24,244 bases of DNA, from contig JAPEHQ010000036.1 of assembly GCA_027405735.1 (NCBI GenBank), forward strand, positions 1 through 24,244. Reading direction: 5' to 3'. Positions 1 through 9,216 of this stretch are shown in pieces; the first letter of the stretch is position 1, and each line of letters starts with the position of its first letter. The notes beneath the pieces were generated by a model, which saw nothing but the letters and a program-made list of their open reading frames with translations, was not told the origin of the DNA and did not search any database. The position numbers were made by a program, and so were the translations under genes. The stretch comes from Mucor racemosus. Lineage: Eukaryota; Mucoromycota; Mucoromycetes; Mucorales; Mucoraceae.

Positions 1-3000
1 TTTTTTTTATAAATTTTGTGAGAGCACTTTTTCTGTTATAGAAATCCATGAAGGGATGACTGGTATGCAAAACTAGAACCATAGGATAGTACTCATTAGC
101 GTCTATCCAACGATTTTACCTCGTCCAAAAATATGATTTTTCATCGAGAAATTGAGATTGAATGATTGATTTTTGGTGATACTACAAAAAGGATCCATTT
201 TGGACGAGGATATTATACAAGGAAAAATTTTCGGTTTTACAAAAAAAAGATTAAAAAATGTATATCCCCACAAAAATAGGGCTACAGCTACGTGTAAATA
301 CTCATTCTGTAGATAATTTGTTGCGCATAATGTGAAAATAAAATATTTCAGGGTTGCATTTGATAAAGAGTACTTTTTGATCAAAAACTGTTGAAATTTA
401 ATATTAAATTTACTAGAGATTTTATGAGAAAAATATTTTCAAAACCTACACAGTTCGATTTAAAATTAAAACTGAACCTGAAACATTTAATACGCTAGTT
501 CAACTTACTATGCATTTTTGTGAGTAATTAAACATACAAGGATTTTTTTGGATTTTTTTGGATTTTTTTTCCATTTGAACACTTTTTGGATTCAAGCTCA
601 GTTACATGTGCATATCTGATTATACAATTTTATATGGTCATATTCAAAATCGGAGCGTGCCCCCATTTCAATAGATAATCATGAAATAAAAAATGTAGGG
701 CTATACTTGATATGCTACAGAATATTGACAAAAGACTTATTTCTATTCATGCTGATTTCTCAGCGAGCATAAGGGCTTCAAAAGTGAAACATTTGCTTTT
801 ACCCCGCTTAAAAACTCAACCTAAGATGGCAAATATCTCGAGATTTTAATAAGCTTGTTGCACTTAAATGCTGCTTAGCAAAATCTTCTTGTTTTTTCAA
901 TGTTTTATTATATATTAAATTTCAGGGGTGGTTTTTTTGGATAATTTTTGGACCCCCTAAACCTTGTAATTGTCAATCCTGTTTTGTTTTGTTTTTTTTT
1001 CTTTTTGTAGTTTTAACAATTTGGAGAATTTTCATATTTTTTTTACAAAAGTATCGCTAGGAATCAGGCAACCAAGTTTTCTGGGGTAAAATTGGCTGCT
1101 GAAAACGAATCTGCAATTCATTTTATTGCATCTATCAATTTCGCCGAGTGAAATGTCAAAAGAGTCTGTATAAATAATCTTGCCAGAATATTACACTTTT
1201 ATTAACAATATATCCTTTGGATGTATTTATATACATTAATTATAACTATTACTAGGGTTTTACTATCTAAGAATATGATGTAAGTCAGTAATCCGCATTG
1301 ATTTACTGTAACACTAATTATAGACTGTGACCTTGGATGTGAGACCTAGGATGAGTATTGACATAACACCGAGATTTTTGTGGTATAAACTCTGCTGGAT
1401 TCTAGTATATACGCCTATGGCAACCCTTAAATTTCATTAGAAAGTCTTGAACACATAATAAAAGTTGTTAAACAATTTATTACACACACTTTGATGTATA
1501 ATTCTAAACGTTAAGTATAGTGTCGTATATTTTCATGTTTGATAAATAATACTTAAAAAAGAATACAATTAAAGCAGAATGAGTAATGAGTAATGAATCA
1601 GTTCTTCAACTGTATAATAAAAACAAGATATTGTTTATTTAGATATAAAAGTACGGCTTTTTATATTGATTTGACATTGCAATCCTGAAATGTAATTAAA
1701 GACACTATTGAACCATTAGATCTGTTTGATAGTAATCTATGGATTGAAATGAATCAATCATAATTTAACCGTTCTTGCAGAACTTGTGAGTTGCCTTGTT
1801 TTAATGCTGCGCTAAATGTGCTTGTTGGATGTTGATTTGATAGCTACTTGATTGATTAACCGCTGGGATAAAATAATGTGGTGTCATAATTGAGGCCTAA
1901 GCGTTCTTGGTAATTACTAGATTAAACTTAGTACGCTAGGAGTTTCGTATATCCGATATCAAGACTTTGAACTTCAATACATGCCGTACAATCAATAGAT
2001 TGTAAGATGTATTGATGCTGTAGAAAGTGATAACATATTATGGTACTACGTGATGGCATACAACATACTACTGTAGTATATGATTCATATTTTTGTCAAT
2101 GGTCACTCTTCCAAAAAAAAAAAAGCCGAACAATCTCCGGAAGCGGCCATCTAATAATATTTCCAGGCTTTAAATTTTTAGAAAAAATTACCGGACAGCC
2201 CGGACGCTGTTGTTTAAATATCCCAAGCAGCTATAAGATGCAGGTATCGAAATTTCATACAAAAATTAAGATTCGACTATATTGCTATCAATTACTCAAA
2301 GGCTTATTTTAAGTAAAGCATAAATACAACCTACAACATTATTAGCCTAATAACAGATTTAACTTGAAAAGTATAAGATGATACAAACGAATTCAAAAAA
2401 AGTCCATAAAATCACAAATTTAAAGGATTTATATATAAAAGCACTACGGCCGACCTGTGCTGCACAAGATGATTTTGTTGTGCCCAGGTGAACTGCACAC
2501 TATTATGGCCTGATGAGTTGTTGCTTCCACTTAATAATGGCTGAAAGGATAACAAGATGCACATGGGCACAACAAAAGAAACTGCACACGAGCATAATAA
2601 AAAGCCTGTATGTGCAGAACTATAGATTCTGTCCGTGTGCATGACATTAATCCCATGTGTGCATAATAGTAGAATTCCTTAAAAGCATATCATTGCCTTC
2701 GATTTGATCTGGTAATCAAGAAATACGTCCAACAATACAGTAGTAATAAATAATGATATCTAATCTTAGAATGCGGTTAAATGAAAATATCAGTCTCTAA
2801 TATAGACTGCTACCTATATGCCAACGTACCTGAGATGCTCAACTTTAATCTAAAGCTATGTTCCTAAAAATATCCAATCTTTCGTAGTTGGCAAATTTGA
2901 ATGATGCAGAAATGGCCAGCTTAAAATTGAGAAAGCGCATTTGAAATGAAAATAAGTCGAGAAAGTACTAAGGTATTGCAATAATGGATATTAAGTAAAG

Positions 3001-3072
3001 TCTAGATTATTTTTCATTCTCTACCAGGATATTTAGTTTTTGGATGGCTGTAAAGACTTTTTTTATTTTTTT
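1..3072 (+). repeat. Repeat unit copy 1 (edge copy, indel-rich left third)
   Basis: This copy is 3,064 bp from position 9, shorter than the interior units. Against copy 2 it has about ten one-base deletions, nearly all in homopolymers (near 113, 134, 151, 186, 253, 272, 319, 362, 468 and 920), one A-to-C substitution at 126, and T9 instead of T6 at 992-1000. All these changes lie in the first ~1,000 bases, and from 1001 on I found no difference from copy 2. Bases 1-8 are T's belonging to the preceding junction tract. Confidence 0.95.
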
Positions 3073-3183
3073 ATAAATTTTGTGAGAGCACTTTTTCTGT
3101 TATAGAAATCCATGAAGGGATGACTGGTATGCAAAACTAGAACCATAGGATAGTACTCATTAGCGTCTATCCAACGAATTTTA

Positions 3184-3277
3184 CCTCGTCAAAAAATATT
3201 GATTTTTCATCGAGAAAATTGAGATTGAATGATTGATTTTTGGTGATACTACAAAAAAGGATCCATTTTGGACGAGG
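3184..3277. repeat. Inverted repeat CCTCGTC / GACGAGG
   Basis: CCTCGTC at 3184-3190 is the reverse complement of GACGAGG at 3271-3277, about 80 nt apart. Beyond one A-G mismatch the pairing continues as AAAA with TTTT. In copy 1 the mismatch position is C (126), giving a perfect 12-bp pair CCTCGTCCAAAA (119-130) with TTTTGGACGAGG (198-209). It could be a folded RNA or cruciform element, or the relic ends of a very small inverted-repeat element. No target-site duplication is evident, so this is described only as an inverted repeat. Confidence 0.6.
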
Positions 3278-3612
3278 ATATTATACAAGGAAAAATTTTC
3301 GGTTTTACAAAAAAAAGATTAAAAAAATGTATATCCCCACAAAAAATAGGGCTACAGCTACGTGTAAATACTCATTCTGTAGATAATTTTGTTGCGCATA
3401 ATGTGAAAATAAAATATTTCAGGGTTGCATTTGAATAAAGAGTACTTTTTGATCAAAAACTGTTGAAATTTAATATTAAATTTACTAGAGATTTTATGAG
3501 AAAAATATTTTCAAAACCTACACAGTTCGATTTAAAATTAAAAACTGAACCTGAAACATTTAATACGCTAGTTCAACTTACTATGCATTTTTGTGAGTAA
3601 TTAAACATACAA

Positions 3613-3643
3613 GGATTTTTTTGGATTTTTTTGGATTTTTTTT
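3613..3643 (+). repeat. Threefold GGATTTTTTT short tandem repeat
   Basis: GGAT7, GGAT7 and GGAT8 follow each other directly and are followed by CCATTTGAAC and then a weaker echo, ACTTTTTGGATTC. Copy 1 carries it at 540-570. The length looks the same in all eight copies, which is notable for such a slippage-prone motif. Confidence 0.85.
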
Positions 3644-4050
3644 CCATTTGAACACTTTTTGGATTCAAGCTCAGTTACATGTGCATATCTGATTATACAA
3701 TTTTATATGGTCATATTCAAAATCGGAGCGTGCCCCCATTTCAATAGATAATCATGAAATAAAAAATGTAGGGCTATACTTGATATGCTACAGAATATTG
3801 ACAAAAGACTTATTTCTATTCATGCTGATTTCTCAGCGAGCATAAGGGCTTCAAAAGTGAAACATTTGCTTTTACCCCGCTTAAAAACTCAACCTAAGAT
3901 GGCAAATATCTCGAGATTTTAATAAGCTTGTTGCACTTAAATGCTGCTTAGCAAAATCTTCTTGTTTTTTCAATGTTTTATTATATATTAAAATTTCAGG
4001 GGTGGTTTTTTTGGATAATTTTTGGACCCCCTAAACCTTGTAATTGTCAA
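3644..4050. other. AT-rich gene-free stretch with one small hairpin
   Basis: No frame of useful length is present on either strand. The only structure I can see is GCTGA-TTTC-TCAGC at 3824-3837, a perfect 5-bp stem with a 4-nt loop. There is one isolated TGTGCA near 3671-3676. The sequence is not simple repeat and has intermediate base composition around 3830-3900. I assign no function. Confidence 0.5.
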
Positions 4051-4055
4051 TCCTG

Positions 4056-4080
4056 TTTTGTTTTGTTTTTTCTTTTTGTA
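4056..4080 (+). other. T-rich tract ending in TTTTTGTAG
   Basis: The tract reads TTTTG, TTTTG, T6, C, T5, GTAG, followed by TTTTAACAATTTGG. It resembles a eukaryotic polypyrimidine tract plus 3' splice acceptor, but the next open stretch runs only about 26 codons and resembles nothing I know, and no matching donor stands out upstream. In copy 1 the T6 run reads T9 (992-1000). Most likely it is simple T-rich DNA. Confidence 0.3.
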
Positions 4081-4714
4081 GTTTTAACAATTTGGAGAAT
4101 TTTCATATTTTTTTTACAAAAGTATCGCTAGGAATCAGGCAACCAAGTTTTCTGGGGTAAAATTGGCTGCTGAAAACGAATCTGCAATTCATTTTATTGC
4201 ATCTATCAATTTCGCCGAGTGAAATGTCAAAAGAGTCTGTATAAATAATCTTGCCAGAATATTACACTTTTATTAACAATATATCCTTTGGATGTATTTA
4301 TATACATTAATTATAACTATTACTAGGGTTTTACTATCTAAGAATATGATGTAAGTCAGTAATCCGCATTGATTTACTGTAACACTAATTATAGACTGTG
4401 ACCTTGGATGTGAGACCTAGGATGAGTATTGACATAACACCGAGATTTTTGTGGTATAAACTCTGCTGGATTCTAGTATATACGCCTATGGCAACCCTTA
4501 AATTTCATTAGAAAGTCTTGAACACATAATAAAAGTTGTTAAACAATTTATTACACACACTTTGATGTATAATTCTAAACGTTAAGTATAGTGTCGTATA
4601 TTTTCATGTTTGATAAATAATACTTAAAAAAGAATACAATTAAAGCAGAATGAGTAATGAGTAATGAATCAGTTCTTCAACTGTATAATAAAAACAAGAT
4701 ATTGTTTATTTAGA
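4081..4714. other. AT-rich gene-free stretch with two small structured spots
   Basis: There is no coding frame. ATGTAT-TTAT-ATACAT at 4292-4307 is a perfect 6-bp hairpin. At 4400-4425 there is an imperfect direct repeat, GACCTTGGATGTGA followed by GACCTAGGATGA. At about 4652-4665 GAGTAAT occurs twice in tandem. The remainder is unremarkable. Confidence 0.5.
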
Positions 4715-4728
4715 TATAAAAGTACGGC
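4715..4728 (+). promoter_or_regulatory. TATA-box-like TATAAAAG followed by TACGGC
   Basis: TATAAAAG at 4715-4722 matches the strong metazoan and plant TATA consensus (TATAWAAR) and is followed directly by TACGGC. A second TATA box with TACGGC three bases later lies at 5503-5521. In AT-rich DNA a single match is weak evidence. No transcribed gene is recognised downstream, and an initiator element cannot be verified by eye. Confidence 0.3.
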
Positions 4729-4812
4729 TTTTTATATTGATTTGACATTGCAATCCTGAAATGTAATTAAAGACACTATTGAACCATTAGATCTGTTTGA
4801 TAGTAATCTATG

Positions 4813-4854
4813 GATTGAAATGAATCAATCATAATTTAACCGTTCTTGCAGAAC
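4813..4854. other. Two adjacent small hairpins
   Basis: GATTGA-AATGAA-TCAATC (4813-4830) has 6-bp perfect arms, and GTTCT-TGC-AGAAC (4842-4854) has 5-bp perfect arms with a 3-nt loop. They sit 11 nt apart. Stems this short are common in AT-rich DNA, so they are noted as structure without an assigned role. Confidence 0.35.
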
Positions 4855-5044
4855 TTGTGAGTTGCCTTGTTTTAATGCTGCGCTAAATGTGCTTGTTGGA
4901 TGTTGATTTGATAGCTACTTGATTGATTAACCGCTGGGATAAAATAATGTGGTGTCATAATTGAGGCCTAAGCGTTCTTGGTAATTACTAGATTAAACTT
5001 AGTACGCTAGGAGTTTCGTATATCCGATATCAAGACTTTGAACT

Positions 5045-5086
5045 TCAATACATGCCGTACAATCAATAGATTGTAAGATGTATTGA
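5045..5086 (+). other. Nested hairpin upstream of the 90-codon ORF
   Basis: The outer arms TCAATACAT (5045-5053) and ATGTATTGA (5078-5086) pair perfectly over 9 bp. The inner arms TACAATC (5058-5064) and GATTGTA (5069-5075) pair perfectly over 7 bp around an AATA loop. An internal loop, GCCG against AG, separates the two stems. The 42-nt hairpin ends 24 nt before the ATG at 5111. It is the longest near-continuous helix I found in the unit. It could act in RNA or as a cruciform in DNA. Confidence 0.6.
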
Positions 5087-5135
5087 TGCTGTAGAAAGTG
5101 ATAACATATTATGGTACTACGTGATGGCATACAAC

Positions 5136-5150
5136 ATACTACTGTAGTAT
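5136..5150. other. 15-nt palindrome ATACTAC-T-GTAGTAT
   Basis: Seven-base arms pair perfectly around a single central T. It lies inside the 90-codon ORF, 25 nt after its ATG. A one-base centre suits a dimeric DNA-binding protein better than an RNA hairpin, but no binding protein can be named. Confidence 0.5.
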
Positions 5151-5196
5151 ATGATTCATATTTTTGTCAATGGTCACTCTTCCAAAAAAAAAAAAG

Positions 5197-5286
5197 CCGA
5201 ACAATCTCCGGAAGCGGCCATCTAATAATATTTCCAGGCTTTAAATTTTTAGAAAAAATTACCGGACAGCCCGGACGCTGTTGTTT
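5197..5286. other. Local CCGG/CpG-rich patch in AT-rich DNA
   Basis: Between the A12 run and 5286 the sequence contains TCTCCGGAAGCGGCC and later CCGGAC twice, nine bases apart (5262-5267 and 5271-5276). The second pair can fold as CCGG-ACAGC-CCGG. CpG dinucleotides are concentrated here compared with the rest of the unit. The patch does not end in the CTRR expected after a Helitron 3' hairpin, so that reading is not supported. Confidence 0.4.
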
Positions 5287-5502
5287 AAATATCCCAAGCA
5301 GCTATAAGATGCAGGTATCGAAATTTCATACAAAAATTAAGATTCGACTATATTGCTATCAATTACTCAAAGGCTTATTTTAAGTAAAGCATAAATACAA
5401 CCTACAACATTATTAGCCTAATAACAGATTTAACTTGAAAAGTATAAGATGATACAAACGAATTCAAAAAAAGTCCATAAAATCACAAATTTAAAGGATT
5501 TA

Positions 5503-5521
5503 TATATAAAAGCACTACGGC
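5503..5521 (+). promoter_or_regulatory. TATA-box-like TATATAAAAG followed by CAC-TACGGC
   Basis: TATATAAAAG (5503-5512) precedes TACGGC (5516-5521) and lies 20 bases before the first TGCACA of the hexamer cluster. A start site 25-30 bases downstream would fall at the beginning of that cluster. The element shares TATAAAAG and TACGGC with 4715-4728. In copy 8 a TA is missing, giving TATAAAAG. Promoter activity is an inference from the motif alone. Confidence 0.35.
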
Positions 5522-5531
5522 CGACCTGTGC

Positions 5532-5734
5532 TGCACAAGATGATTTTGTTGTGCCCAGGTGAACTGCACACTATTATGGCCTGATGAGTTGTTGCTTCCA
5601 CTTAATAATGGCTGAAAGGATAACAAGATGCACATGGGCACAACAAAAGAAACTGCACACGAGCATAATAAAAAGCCTGTATGTGCAGAACTATAGATTC
5701 TGTCCGTGTGCATGACATTAATCCCATGTGTGCA
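5532..5734. repeat. TGCACA/TGTGCA hexamer cluster with dyad layout
   Basis: Seven exact copies of a hexamer or its reverse complement lie within 203 bases: TGCACA at 5532, 5565, 5629 and 5654, then TGTGCA at 5682, 5707 and 5729. The last five are 25, 28, 25 and 22 bases apart. All left-hand copies read TGCACA and all right-hand copies read TGTGCA, so the group is inverted about roughly 5668. I noted only one other exact copy in the unit (near 3671). The cluster may be a degenerate short-period repeat, a structured RNA or a multi-site protein-binding element. The 76-codon minus-strand frame over it (5483-5713) is best explained by this repeat. Confidence 0.75.
5544..5648. repeat. 18-bp imperfect inverted repeat inside the hexamer cluster
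   Basis: TTTTGTTGTGCCCAGGTG (5544-5561) pairs with CACATGGGCACAACAAAA (5631-5648) at 17 of 18 positions, with a 69-nt loop. The right arm overlaps TGCACATGGG (5629-5638), which could instead pair with CCCATGTGTGCA (5723-5734) with a two-base bulge. The two pairings exclude each other. Confidence 0.65.
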
Positions 5735-6128
5735 TAATAGTAGAATTCCTTAAAAGCATATCATTGCCTTCGATTTGATCTGGTAATCAAGAAATACGTC
5801 CAACAATACAGTAGTAATAAATAATGATATCTAATCTTAGAATGCGGTTAAATGAAAATATCAGTCTCTAATATAGACTGCTACCTATATGCCAACGTAC
5901 CTGAGATGCTCAACTTTAATCTAAAGCTATGTTCCTAAAAATATCCAATCTTTCGTAGTTGGCAAATTTGAATGATGCAGAAATGGCCAGCTTAAAATTG
6001 AGAAAGCGCATTTGAAATGAAAATAAGTCGAGAAAGTACTAAGGTATTGCAATAATGGATATTAAGTAAAGTCTAGATTATTTTTCATTCTCTACCAGGA
6101 TATTTAGTTTTTGGATGGCTGTAAAGAC
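5735..6128. other. Gene-free AT-rich end of the unit
   Basis: I see no ORF, RNA gene, clear hairpin or short repeat in this stretch. It contains ordinary AT-rich sequence with a few ATATC and TCTAAT motifs. It is the only long part of the unit where I found nothing to annotate. Confidence 0.5.
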
Positions 6129-6144
6129 TTTTTTTTATTTTTTT
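6129..6144 (+). repeat. Junction tract T7/8-A-T7
   Basis: The same tract closes every complete unit: T7-A-T7 at 3058-3072, 18417-18431 and 21488-21502, and T8-A-T7 at 6129-6144, 9201-9216, 12273-12288 and 15345-15360. The one-T change accounts for the whole 3071/3072 alternation of the period. The choice of this tract as unit boundary is arbitrary. Confidence 0.9.
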
Positions 6145-9100
6145 ATAAATTTTGTGAGAGCACTTTTTCTGTTATAGAAATCCATGAAGGGATGACTGGT
6201 ATGCAAAACTAGAACCATAGGATAGTACTCATTAGCGTCTATCCAACGAATTTTACCTCGTCAAAAAATATTGATTTTTCATCGAGAAAATTGAGATTGA
6301 ATGATTGATTTTTGGTGATACTACAAAAAAGGATCCATTTTGGACGAGGATATTATACAAGGAAAAATTTTCGGTTTTACAAAAAAAAGATTAAAAAAAT
6401 GTATATCCCCACAAAAAATAGGGCTACAGCTACGTGTAAATACTCATTCTGTAGATAATTTTGTTGCGCATAATGTGAAAATAAAATATTTCAGGGTTGC
6501 ATTTGAATAAAGAGTACTTTTTGATCAAAAACTGTTGAAATTTAATATTAAATTTACTAGAGATTTTATGAGAAAAATATTTTCAAAACCTACACAGTTC
6601 GATTTAAAATTAAAAACTGAACCTGAAACATTTAATACGCTAGTTCAACTTACTATGCATTTTTGTGAGTAATTAAACATACAAGGATTTTTTTGGATTT
6701 TTTTGGATTTTTTTTCCATTTGAACACTTTTTGGATTCAAGCTCAGTTACATGTGCATATCTGATTATACAATTTTATATGGTCATATTCAAAATCGGAG
6801 CGTGCCCCCATTTCAATAGATAATCATGAAATAAAAAATGTAGGGCTATACTTGATATGCTACAGAATATTGACAAAAGACTTATTTCTATTCATGCTGA
6901 TTTCTCAGCGAGCATAAGGGCTTCAAAAGTGAAACATTTGCTTTTACCCCGCTTAAAAACTCAACCTAAGATGGCAAATATCTCGAGATTTTAATAAGCT
7001 TGTTGCACTTAAATGCTGCTTAGCAAAATCTTCTTGTTTTTTCAATGTTTTATTATATATTAAAATTTCAGGGGTGGTTTTTTTGGATAATTTTTGGACC
7101 CCCTAAACCTTGTAATTGTCAATCCTGTTTTGTTTTGTTTTTTCTTTTTGTAGTTTTAACAATTTGGAGAATTTTCATATTTTTTTTACAAAAGTATCGC
7201 TAGGAATCAGGCAACCAAGTTTTCTGGGGTAAAATTGGCTGCTGAAAACGAATCTGCAATTCATTTTATTGCATCTATCAATTTCGCCGAGTGAAATGTC
7301 AAAAGAGTCTGTATAAATAATCTTGCCAGAATATTACACTTTTATTAACAATATATCCTTTGGATGTATTTATATACATTAATTATAACTATTACTAGGG
7401 TTTTACTATCTAAGAATATGATGTAAGTCAGTAATCCGCATTGATTTACTGTAACACTAATTATAGACTGTGACCTTGGATGTGAGACCTAGGATGAGTA
7501 TTGACATAACACCGAGATTTTTGTGGTATAAACTCTGCTGGATTCTAGTATATACGCCTATGGCAACCCTTAAATTTCATTAGAAAGTCTTGAACACATA
7601 ATAAAAGTTGTTAAACAATTTATTACACACACTTTGATGTATAATTCTAAACGTTAAGTATAGTGTCGTATATTTTCATGTTTGATAAATAATACTTAAA
7701 AAAGAATACAATTAAAGCAGAATGAGTAATGAGTAATGAATCAGTTCTTCAACTGTATAATAAAAACAAGATATTGTTTATTTAGATATAAAAGTACGGC
7801 TTTTTATATTGATTTGACATTGCAATCCTGAAATGTAATTAAAGACACTATTGAACCATTAGATCTGTTTGATAGTAATCTATGGATTGAAATGAATCAA
7901 TCATAATTTAACCGTTCTTGCAGAACTTGTGAGTTGCCTTGTTTTAATGCTGCGCTAAATGTGCTTGTTGGATGTTGATTTGATAGCTACTTGATTGATT
8001 AACCGCTGGGATAAAATAATGTGGTGTCATAATTGAGGCCTAAGCGTTCTTGGTAATTACTAGATTAAACTTAGTACGCTAGGAGTTTCGTATATCCGAT
8101 ATCAAGACTTTGAACTTCAATACATGCCGTACAATCAATAGATTGTAAGATGTATTGATGCTGTAGAAAGTGATAACATATTATGGTACTACGTGATGGC
8201 ATACAACATACTACTGTAGTATATGATTCATATTTTTGTCAATGGTCACTCTTCCAAAAAAAAAAAAGCCGAACAATCTCCGGAAGCGGCCATCTAATAA
8301 TATTTCCAGGCTTTAAATTTTTAGAAAAAATTACCGGACAGCCCGGACGCTGTTGTTTAAATATCCCAAGCAGCTATAAGATGCAGGTATCGAAATTTCA
8401 TACAAAAATTAAGATTCGACTATATTGCTATCAATTACTCAAAGGCTTATTTTAAGTAAAGCATAAATACAACCTACAACATTATTAGCCTAATAACAGA
8501 TTTAACTTGAAAAGTATAAGATGATACAAACGAATTCAAAAAAAGTCCATAAAATCACAAATTTAAAGGATTTATATATAAAAGCACTACGGCCGACCTG
8601 TGCTGCACAAGATGATTTTGTTGTGCCCAGGTGAACTGCACACTATTATGGCCTGATGAGTTGTTGCTTCCACTTAATAATGGCTGAAAGGATAACAAGA
8701 TGCACATGGGCACAACAAAAGAAACTGCACACGAGCATAATAAAAAGCCTGTATGTGCAGAACTATAGATTCTGTCCGTGTGCATGACATTAATCCCATG
8801 TGTGCATAATAGTAGAATTCCTTAAAAGCATATCATTGCCTTCGATTTGATCTGGTAATCAAGAAATACGTCCAACAATACAGTAGTAATAAATAATGAT
8901 ATCTAATCTTAGAATGCGGTTAAATGAAAATATCAGTCTCTAATATAGACTGCTACCTATATGCCAACGTACCTGAGATGCTCAACTTTAATCTAAAGCT
9001 ATGTTCCTAAAAATATCCAATCTTTCGTAGTTGGCAAATTTGAATGATGCAGAAATGGCCAGCTTAAAATTGAGAAAGCGCATTTGAAATGAAAATAAGT

Positions 9101-9216
9101 CGAGAAAGTACTAAGGTATTGCAATAATGGATATTAAGTAAAGTCTAGATTATTTTTCATTCTCTACCAGGATATTTAGTTTTTGGATGGCTGTAAAGAC
9201 TTTTTTTTATTTTTTT
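6145..9216 (+). repeat. Repeat unit copy 3
   Basis: This is a complete 3,072-bp unit with no difference from copy 2 in the segments compared. Sub-features lie at copy 2 positions plus 3072. Its junction with copy 4 is T8-A-T7 (9201-9216). Confidence 0.97.

Larger units (their letters stand above)
5111..5383 (+). other. Unassigned 90-codon ORF, probably not a gene
   Basis: This is the longest forward frame shared by all eight copies (2040, 5111, 8183, 11255, 14327, 17399, 20470 and 23540). The predicted product starts MVLRDGIQHTTVVYD, has a KKK stretch from an A12 run at 5184-5195, and is rich in K, F, C and S. I see no signal peptide, membrane segment or known motif. Identity between copies does not argue for coding because the whole unit is equally identical. 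The hairpin at 5045-5086 lies just upstream, and no Kozak-like context stands out (TATTATGG). Chance is the likeliest explanation, with a short peptide or one exon of a spliced transcript less likely. Confidence 0.12.
3073..6144 (+). repeat. Repeat unit copy 2 (reference copy used here)
   Basis: This is a complete 3,072-bp unit and serves as reference for the sub-features below. It opens with ATAAATTTTG and closes with a T8-A-T7 tract (6129-6144). The sites GGATCC (3259-3264), CTCGAG and AAGCTT (both near 3910-3930) and AGATCT (near 4790) each appear once per unit by eye, so a digest at any of them should release unit-length fragments if the array is real. Confidence 0.97.

Noticed and set aside
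103..384. 93-codon minus-strand ORF at the left edge
   Set aside because: Present only in copy 1, where several one-base deletions shift frames. The other seven copies do not have it.
4012..4030. Sm-site-like ATTTTTGG, also found near 3235, suggesting an snRNA or spliced leader
   Set aside because: No strong 3' stem-loop follows, no splice-donor-bearing leader precedes it, and the motif is expected by chance in T-rich DNA.
5581..5617. Hammerhead-ribozyme-like core: CTGATGA (5581-5587) with GAAA (5614-5617)
   Set aside because: The bases next to the two core boxes do not form stem II. The only possible pairing there (GTTGTT with AATAAT) leaves GGCT unpaired before GAAA, and no proper stem III with a cleavage triplet follows.
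5483..5713. 76-codon minus-strand ORF, repeated in copies 1-7 and altered in copy 8
   Set aside because: It lies over the TGCACA/TGTGCA cluster, and its Ser/Cys/His-rich low-complexity product follows from that repeat. No motif or start context supports a gene.
3073..6144. Autonomous transposon (retroelement, DNA transposon or Helitron)
   Set aside because: No frame is long enough for a transposase, reverse transcriptase or Rep/helicase. No long terminal repeats, no clear terminal inverted repeats with target duplications, and no hairpin followed by CTRR.
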